In this document: positions 59,301 through 64,000 of the stretch, in pieces | Position numbering within the stretch: position 1 is the first letter of the stretch | Layout of the letters: each line of letters opens with the position of its first letter | Assembly: GCA_032622095.1 (NCBI GenBank) | Contig: CP136067.1 | Span: forward strand, 132,373,990 to 132,437,989 | Origin: Siphonodentalium dalli | Taxonomy: Eukaryota > Mollusca > Scaphopoda > Gadilida > Siphonodentaliidae | DNA: 64,000 nt | Reading direction: 5' to 3' | Made by a program: the position numbers and the translations under genes | Notes under the pieces: model-generated | Databases searched by the model: none | Told to the model about the DNA's origin: nothing | Seen by the model: the letters and a program-made list of their open reading frames with translations, nothing else

Positions 59301-62300
59301 TTTCCAACCTGACACCACCCTAATGTTGGAAAATTTCCAACCGATGGCCATATCAGTCCAAAATTTTGACCAAAAAGGAGGAAAATATGCAAACAATGGT
59401 CCAAAACAACAAATTCCCCCAATAAGTTGTTTGAAAATCAAACTGAAGGAACATTTTCAACCTATTGTTGGTGTGAACTTTTCCAAATAATGTTGTGTCA
59501 GGTATGAAAGTTCCAACTGTTGAAAATTTTGATCAAAGTTGACCACCCCCTGTCGCCACGTCCCTGCAGGGGCATTATAACTAGTGACAGATGCATGTAT
59601 ATATTTCAAAGTCACATGTATGATCGACGCAGACCATACCACAGTGTTATGATTGTCCGAACTAAACACGTACCAATGTGGACTTCTTTGCATACTTGAT
59701 GCCTGGTCGGACTAGACCGAATGGAGTCGACCCCGCCACGCTCTCCAGCAGGTAACACGTCCTACTCTTCGAGTCGTAGGCAACCTTTTGGCAGGGATCT
59801 GTGAATATATTATAATTTAATTCACACCCTTTTCTACAACAAGTTAACCCTTTACCCAACAAACCGGCCAAAACCGGACAAATAAAGCTTCAACAGCCTA
59901 AAATATATTCGGTCTGTCTCAATAGAACCATACAAATATGGATATCATTGGAACCGGCTCCTAGACCACATTGTGATAGTTACAGTTATGCCCTGTGCCA
60001 ATGCATTCTCTTATATATGCGAGTCGACCATAGGTCGCCTCGCATATATAAGAGAATGCATTGGCCTAAAAACACTTTAACACTTTTTACCATTTTTTCT
60101 TACATTCTTTAACAATTTTATAATTTTTAATGTGTTAAGCCAATGCATTCTCTTATATATGCGAGGCGACCTATGGTCGACTCGCATATATAAGAGAATG
60201 CATTGGCACAGGGCCGTTCTGTTGGGTAAAGGGTTAATGCATACTATGTGGTATGCTACTGGTACATATAGTTATATGAGGTTGTGATGCTGTTTACATT
60301 CATTTACAATTCATTTGTTTATCCTTTCATAGTTTTTCCTACTTTAATCTTTTCTTTAACAGTTACTCATGGATGAGTAGTTCCCTTATAAATTGTTCAG
60401 ATAGTAAGTTCAACAAACGGTTATTTTTCCAACAAATGAATATTAATTCTTCTGTACTTTTATTATCTTTTAGTCCGGCTGTCTTCCACTCATATATCAT
60501 TAACATCCCTCGAAATGAATAATTGACCGTTCCAATCTATACTTTTATAACTGACTGAGAGTATCCATTTATTATAGAAAATGCATCTTTTTCCAAACAC
60601 CTGTTAATCGTAGTTGAGTTATTTTATCCATAAATGTTGGTTAGGATTACCCAAAGTTGAACTGATGTTGATCCGATAATAATCAAGACAGTTCTCTGTG
60701 CAAGCAATACATCGATATGTAACCATTAAACATCATGAACACAAAGAATTTTCTTATGTTTGGCAATAAAACGATCTAATATAGCATTAGCTAACACCAC
60801 GTGTGAATCGGTCCTGTACAGCGAGGTAGCAGTGGTTAAGCTCCTGTCAGGACACGTTTTTGATAGAAATACGTAAGCAAATGCCACACAGAGATGGAAG
60901 AAACGCGTAGCGAAGACAAACTATCTTAGCACATAGCCGAGTGAACTACAATATAACCTATGCAGGATAAATATTTTGTTTTAACACAATTTAGAGATTA
61001 CGTTGATTTTTTTTCACAATTTATGCATTCATATCCCACTTTTAACAAGAAAATACTGATTATCTTTGAACAAGCATAATATATTCAAATACACGTTGCA
61101 TAGTCCATTGGTAATTGTTCCCATATACTTGCATACTGAACGGCGAGTAATACGATTTCTGTTAATTGCTCTTTTTAAAATTAAAGAAACTGTTGAATGG
61201 TCCTGCTGGCATCAGTAGTTGCAATCTATGGCATGGTAACGGCTGCAGGTGGTCTTGTATCCCGTTGAAATTATATTAGTACAATGTATCACAATTTTAG
61301 TAGTTTTAATTTTATTATATTATATTAGAAGGGTCACATCTCCCTATTGTGAGGAAATCACACCAAGCTTGGTGAAAATAGCTTTTAAAAATATCAAATA
61401 AGTTGACAGCGCTACCCCGTCCTTAAATATAAATCATCAAAACTAACATCCAAAACATATATGTCGGCGGTGAATAAAAGTCCGAGAAAATCCATTGCCA
61501 AATTCAAAATCTGATCGATTTTGTCAACAGATTTGCCATTGATATTTGAGCTACTAACCATGCCTTAAAGTAAACTTCCTGTGCGATACAATGGTCGCTT
61601 CTGTTCCCCAGTGCATGAGTGTGAATTCAAGTCAAGCGACAACATTTTAGATACTTCTAATGGTAAGTATAAGAAATGGCGTATGGACAATTGGCGCGCT
61701 TTCGGAAAATACATACAACAAAACATTGCAGTGACTGAAGCAGAACAATAAAAGAGTTATTGATTGCAATCGGCCGCCATGTAACGTGTGTCCATTATAT
61801 CTAGCTGCTATAAGCATTTACAGTACTGCGGGGATTCTGTGTTAATATACTGATCGTGATACCGGAACCATTTTCACATGGTGTATGCAATGTGTATATC
61901 AGTGGGAATATTGTCGTGTATGTTAACAATACAAAATGTAGTACAGGTTATTGAGCGGGCTATATCTCCAATTTGAAATCCGACACTCTGGAAAAGTACG
62001 ATATGGCCAGCTTTTGCGTTCATCATGCATGTGTGCATAGAGAGTAATATATGAGTAATCACTATGGAGAAGTGTATAATCATCCAAATACCCAGCTGGT
62101 AAAGCCACCCGGATGTTTTTCCTTTTGATGGCTAATGGCGATTCTTTTTTAGATGTGCTAAATGTCATGTATATGATGACTTCCAAGAGGATATTGACGT
62201 CTGTTAAAGTTACTCAATCCGTTCAGACGGTCTCCATATCACCAAGATACAAAAACAACAACAACAACAACATTTCTTCAAAATACGCTTTAGTTATCAG

Positions 62301-63302
62301 AATCTATTTATTGAAACAAAATAATGCTAACCACTGTTAACTATGGTATTAAATTTCCCAAAACGAGTTTTTTATCAACATTTTGTTCAACAAGATATGG
62401 CCGTATTATTACTTAAGTATCACGAAATTTAGCCGCGTTACCACTTGGTTTTAGATTTATCCATCTTCATCTGCAATTTTGTCCTGGCCGGTTTGTTGGG
62501 TTAAATCGGACATAATTTAGGTCAGATTCCGGAACAGTCAAAGCCGGTAACAAGTTAATTTCAAAATAGTACATGGAAACACATAACAATCAGCTGTAAT
62601 ATCGCTTTAGCTTTTACAGTTGGGTTAACCCTTTACCCAACAGAGGGCCCTGTGCCAATGCATTCTCTTATATATGCGAGTCGACCATAGGTCGCCTCGC
62701 ATATATAAGAGAATGCATTGGCTTAACTCATTAAAAATTATAAAATTGTTAAAGAATGTAAGAAAAAATAGTAAAAAGTGTTAAAAAAATATTTCTTTAG
62801 GCCAATGCATTCTCTTATATATGCGAGGTGACCTATGGTCGACTCGCATATATAAGAGAATGCATTGGCACAGGGCATAACTGTAACTATCACAATGTGG
62901 TCAAGGAGCCGGTTCCAATGATATCCATATTTGTATGGTTCTATTGAGACAGACCGAAGATATTTTAGGCTGTTGAAGCTTTATGTGGCCGGTTTTGGCC
63001 GGTTCGTTGGGTAAAGGGTTAATTATATAAGGAAGTTGACAAATTTACTAATGTCCCAATATGTTCCCTATCATCATGACATGGATTCTTAAGTGTCAAC
63101 ACCTACCTGTATATGCACCAAATTTCTGGCATCGAAGTATATTCGAAATTCTAAGAGAGTAGAACACATTTATCCCGAAAGGTGGCGCTTCCATTAACGG
63201 CGGTACATTGCATTCTTGTTCTTGGCCTCTTGTATTCGAAACGAGGTGCAACAGGGTTAACAGTCCAGTTGATCCAAACAATAGTAAGCGGATCTGATGC
63301 AT
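50171..63302 (-). CDS. Secreted PAN / EGF-like / Thr-rich / C-type lectin protein, six coding exons
   Basis: Exons in transcript order are 63302-63107, 59798-59674, 56918-56819, 55681-55355, 52066-51875 and 50385-50171. They sum to 1155 nt, or 384 residues plus stop TGA. All junctions have GT/AG and the phases agree (1, 0, 1, 1, 1). Residues 1 to about 26 are a signal peptide. About 30-107 form a PAN/apple-like segment and 108-140 a four-cysteine EGF-like segment. Residues 141-249 are about four-fifths Thr, and 250-384 are a C-type lectin domain with Cys282, 354, 373 and 382. No membrane anchor or GPI signal follows, so it is probably secreted. A role in glycan or microbe recognition is inferred. 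The Ca2+-binding motif is D-P-T (346-348) where E-P-N or Q-P-D is usual, and W-D-G-K-C replaces W-N-D, so sugar specificity cannot be predicted. Confidence 0.85.
50643..51110. mobile_element. TA-flanked AAGGTACTCAATCC-family element, copy 3
   Basis: The ends are AAGGTACTAAATCCGATCAG and the inverse of AAGATAATCAATCCGAC, with TA both sides. It is in the intron between the two lectin-domain exons. Confidence 0.72.
51336..51773. mobile_element. Hairpin unit nested in a second palindromic element
   Basis: The outer arms, CATATCAAATCCAGTCGTAA through GTCGGGATTTTTT and their inverse, enclose a nested unit at 51371-51739 (CCCTGTGCC...GGCACAGGG type, here ACACAGGG). TA lies on both sides of the nested unit. 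The unit's spacer holds an extra insertion of about 110 bases near 51490-51605. Confidence 0.75.
51875..52066 (-). CDS. Lectin exon 5: first half of C-type lectin domain
   Basis: The acceptor is TTGTTCCAG. It encodes residues 250-313, including A-R-R-N-C282-Q-S-D-G-A-H-L-I-T-I-K-S, the C-type-lectin helix/strand pattern C-x-x-x-G-A-x-L-x-x-I. The best donor is CCGA|GTCAGT, which keeps phase 1. It has C at +3, so it is weaker than the other sites. The stop TAA follows in frame six bases later. Confidence 0.8.
53809..54003 (+). pseudogene. Possible PIF/Harbinger transposase N-terminal remnant
   Basis: The 64-codon frame includes R-R-W-C-V-R-P-W, close to the R-R-x-W-x-V-R-P motif at the start of many Harbinger nucleases. 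A Gly and a F-L-F-E-T-Y stretch follow it. No catalytic DDE residues are present. The call leans on its position inside an element with Harbinger-type ends. Confidence 0.5.
54058..54787. mobile_element. hAT-like MITE rich in GGAAATTTCCAAC motifs
   Basis: It begins CATGGACGTGGCTAG and ends with CACGTCTCTG. It shares its body with 58760-59566, including TTGGAAATTTCCAACCTG, TTTCCAACTGATGAC and ATTTTGACCAAA. The flanking octamers CATACACA and CACACACG match at 6 of 8. Confidence 0.65.
55355..55681 (-). CDS. Lectin exon 4: threonine-rich mucin-like stalk
   Basis: The acceptor is ATGTTTCAG and the donor is ACACCAG|GTAGAT. The 327-nt exon is phase 1-1 and has no stop in this frame. About four-fifths of its 108 whole codons are Thr, with Ser, Ala, Ile, Lys and Pro among the rest. 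All four Thr codons (ACA, ACC, ACG, ACT) are mixed throughout, which a plain microsatellite would not maintain. A densely O-glycosylated spacer between the PAN/EGF-like part and the lectin domain is inferred. Confidence 0.8.
55765..55981. repeat. 36-bp minisatellite, six copies
   Basis: The unit AGACATCATAACATTATATT plus GTGAGTTTAGTATATT is repeated almost without change. The multiple of three leaves frames open in both directions, but it lies in a lectin intron between the EGF-like and Thr-rich exons. Confidence 0.92.
56819..56918 (-). CDS. Lectin exon 3: EGF-like / four-Cys segment
   Basis: The acceptor is CATTTCAG and the donor is AATGAAG|GTGAGA. The frame enters in phase 0 and leaves in phase 1. 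It encodes K-P-G-E-P-C-Y-G-I-I-C-D-L-G-E-T-C-V, then a Ser run and Y-R-C-V (cysteines 113, 118, 124, 137). A compact EGF-like or follistatin-N-like disulfide module is likely, but the usual six cysteines are not all present. Confidence 0.78.
57470..57822. mobile_element. Partial copies of the GGACGTGGC hAT-like family
   Basis: The family's internal phrases (CAAACTGTTGGATATTTGCA, CAACTAATGTTGTGTC) and its right end CACGTTCCTG are present; the left end is missing. A further end fragment (CACGTCTCTG) lies at 57114-57123 after a C-run. Confidence 0.55.
58018..58250. mobile_element. Hairpin unit nested in a third host element
   Basis: The flanks TTTCGTGACAGGAGGTGCGC and GTTTTCGCAATATTTCAGG match those at 38044-38370. 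The nested unit runs CCTGTGCC... GGCACAGG with two worn hairpins. Confidence 0.65.
58276..58420. mobile_element. Strong imperfect palindrome
   Basis: AGTTTTGGGACGGGTAAGTG and GATTATCGCACGAGAGCGTT are mirrored by AACGCTCGAGTGCGATAATC and CGCTTATCCGTACCAAAACT, with arms of about 60 bases and an inner ATACCCC/GGGGTAT stem. It is likely a MITE. Confidence 0.7.
58760..59566. mobile_element. hAT-like non-autonomous element with 8-bp target duplication
   Basis: The ends are CAGGGACGTGGCTAG and the inverse of CAGGGACGTGGCGAC. CATGGGCA (58752-58759) and CAGGGGCA (59567-59574) match at 7 of 8. The body alternates TTGGAAATTTCCAA palindromes with ATTTTGACCAAA. It lies between the PAN-like and EGF-like exons. 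Confidence 0.78.
59674..59798 (-). CDS. Lectin exon 2: PAN/apple-like core
   Basis: The acceptor is ATATTCACAG. The exon reads P-C-Q-K-V-A-Y-D-S-K-S-R-T-C-Y-L-L-E. This is the C-x-x-x-x-Y-D-x-x-x-x-x-C-x-L-L pattern of PAN/apple modules. The preceding Cys (R-C-Q-K) is supplied by exon 1. It ends in phase 0 at TTG|GTACGT, matching the next exon. Confidence 0.82.
59848..60233. mobile_element. TTAA-flanked MITE with nested hairpin unit, copy 2 (inverted)
   Basis: CCCTTTACCCAACAAACCGG at the left and the inverse of CCCTTTACCCAACAGAACGG at the right, with TTAA on both sides. The nested unit occupies 59991-60213. It is opposite in orientation to 39606-39971 and 62629-63018. Confidence 0.87.
60240..62200. 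other. Lectin intron 1, no feature recognised
   Basis: Only short frames without motifs are present. The next repeat starts at 62207. Confidence 0.5.
62207..62487. mobile_element. TA-flanked AAGGTACTCAATCC-family element, right-truncated
   Basis: It starts AAGTTACTCAATCCGTTCAG after TA and follows the family through ATCCATCTTCATCTGCAATT, then loses similarity. An ACAACAACA run sits at the usual place. Confidence 0.65.
62629..63018. mobile_element. TTAA-flanked MITE with nested hairpin unit, copy 3
   Basis: CCCTTTACCCAACAGAGGG to the inverse of CCCTTTACCCAACGAACCGG, flanked by TTAA (62625-62628, 63019-63022). The nested unit occupies 62648-62875. It lies about 90 bases from lectin exon 1, within intron 1. 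Confidence 0.87.
63107..63302 (-). CDS. Lectin exon 1: signal peptide and start of PAN-like segment
   Basis: ATG at 63302-63300 is followed by M-H-Q-I-R-L-L-L-F-G-S-T-G-L-L-T-L-L-H-L, a good signal sequence, with cleavage likely near residue 26 before Q-E-Q-E-C. The frame is open upstream but has no further ATG nearby. The donor is TACAG|GTAGGT, phase 1, splitting Asp66. Confidence 0.82.
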
Positions 63303-63383
63303 GGTGTACGTGTCGAAGTTAGCCAAAGTTACGGAGCTGAAGTTCCCCGTCTATGCCGGGAATCACAATTGTATTCCGGTAGC

Positions 63384-64000
63384 TCAGAGAAACATGCACT
63401 GCACTCTGTTTAACTGAGATATTCGACGATTGTCTTTTTTCTTTCCATTCCATTCACCCATATGTTGGTTCGTGTCCTCTTTTAGCACATTCTGTCGCAG
63501 CCGTAATGTGTCCGGGGTTGCGGCTTTAAAATCCACCAGTAGGTAACCGTACGGTTCATTCGTCGCTTCCGAAAACTCTCGCATCATACGTTGAGGGCAT
63601 TCAGGATACATCTGTCTTGATAATGTTGAAATTAAACCCTTGTCAATTGGATTATTGAACAATACCAAATATTGACAATTTCGTCGTTGCGTCGGATCTT
63701 TGTTGTAGCAGAAATTCTGGTTCAAACTTATCAAAGATAAGTTCAAATAATGACTTCCTTCGGAATGTAAATCATTAACTCTCTGGTCTTTTGATGAAGT
63801 TTGCATCAAGTCATCGAGTACAACTAGATTTTTATACTGGGGGTTGATAAGAGAATCCAAGTTTGCGGGTATTCCCCGTATAAAGTTGACCTGAGGGGTG
63901 ACGGTATACTTTATGTCATCATATAGGGGCTGTCAATATTTATAAAACCATATTATTCTGTCAGGTGCGGGTGATATTTTTGAGGCAGACTTTTGTAGCA
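63384..64000 (-). pseudogene. Packaging-ATPase-like relic (Polinton/adintovirus-type), one internal stop, cut by window edge
   Basis: The frame runs from the right edge leftward to a stop at 63384, about 205 codons, broken by an in-frame TGA at 63935-63933. Protein similarity continues on both sides of that stop. The longest unbroken part holds a Walker-B-like L-V-V-L-D-D-L-M and a S-L-N-Q-N-F sensor-like stretch. Further on it has R-Q-M-Y-P and E-P-Y-G-Y-L-L-V-D motifs. These recall the FtsK/HerA-superfamily (poxvirus A32-like) ATPases that package DNA in Polinton and adintovirus-like elements; this rests on remembered family patterns. The Walker A loop would lie just beyond the window. It is one gene of an element or an endogenous viral relic, probably inactive here. 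It ends about 80 bases upstream of the lectin ATG on the same strand. Confidence 0.6.

Noticed and set aside
1-64000. CRISPR arrays, operons or bacterial gene clusters
   Set aside because: Spliced genes, SINEs and retrotransposons show a eukaryotic genome. The tandem repeats lack unique, even-sized spacers.

Overview
The window is eukaryotic and almost certainly from a marine invertebrate, perhaps a lophotrochozoan such as a mollusc. It is AT-rich and crowded with mobile elements. The two host genes are split into short exons by kilobase introns, nearly all in phase 1. The SINEs, the Helitron-like elements with tandem-repeat cores and the many hairpin MITEs fit this. The species cannot be named from the sequence.

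Two host genes can be assembled exon by exon. On the plus strand, 28590-42091 encodes a 460-residue SLC16-type (monocarboxylate-transporter-like) membrane protein in five coding exons. On the minus strand, 63302 down to 50171 encodes a 384-residue secreted lectin in six coding exons: signal peptide, PAN/apple-like segment, short EGF-like segment, a threonine-rich mucin-like stalk and a C-type lectin domain. Every splice junction in both genes has GT/AG ends, and the phases agree from exon to exon. Just upstream of the lectin, at the right edge, lies a broken minus-strand relic of a packaging-ATPase-like protein of the kind found in Polinton or adintovirus-like elements.

The left part (1-28.4 kb) has no convincing host gene. 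It holds a Mutator-like perfect palindrome (1611-1767), a tRNA-derived SINE (2461-2850), a lone Helitron-like element (3369-4325), minisatellites, and a decayed minus-strand non-LTR retrotransposon (about 16532 to 11567). The retrotransposon is split by a composite insertion made of two near-identical 453-bp MITEs. Its 5' side is cut off by a 4.3-kb foldback element (16533-20823). A head-to-tail array of four Helitron-like elements fills 21863-24696.

The transporter introns carry three copies of a clover-leaf MITE with 8-bp target duplications, a 180-bp tandem array that runs into an exon, a 2.3-kb foldback, a mariner-like MITE, a SINE and a 35-bp minisatellite. A 4-kb foldback (42247-46275) begins just past the transporter stop codon. 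The lectin introns carry a 2-kb Harbinger-like element with a transposase remnant, hAT-like elements and TTAA-flanked (piggyBac-like) elements. The TTAA elements enclose a very strong hairpin unit, CCCTGTGCC...GGCACAGGG, which recurs in at least three unrelated host elements and is the most unusual repeat in the window.
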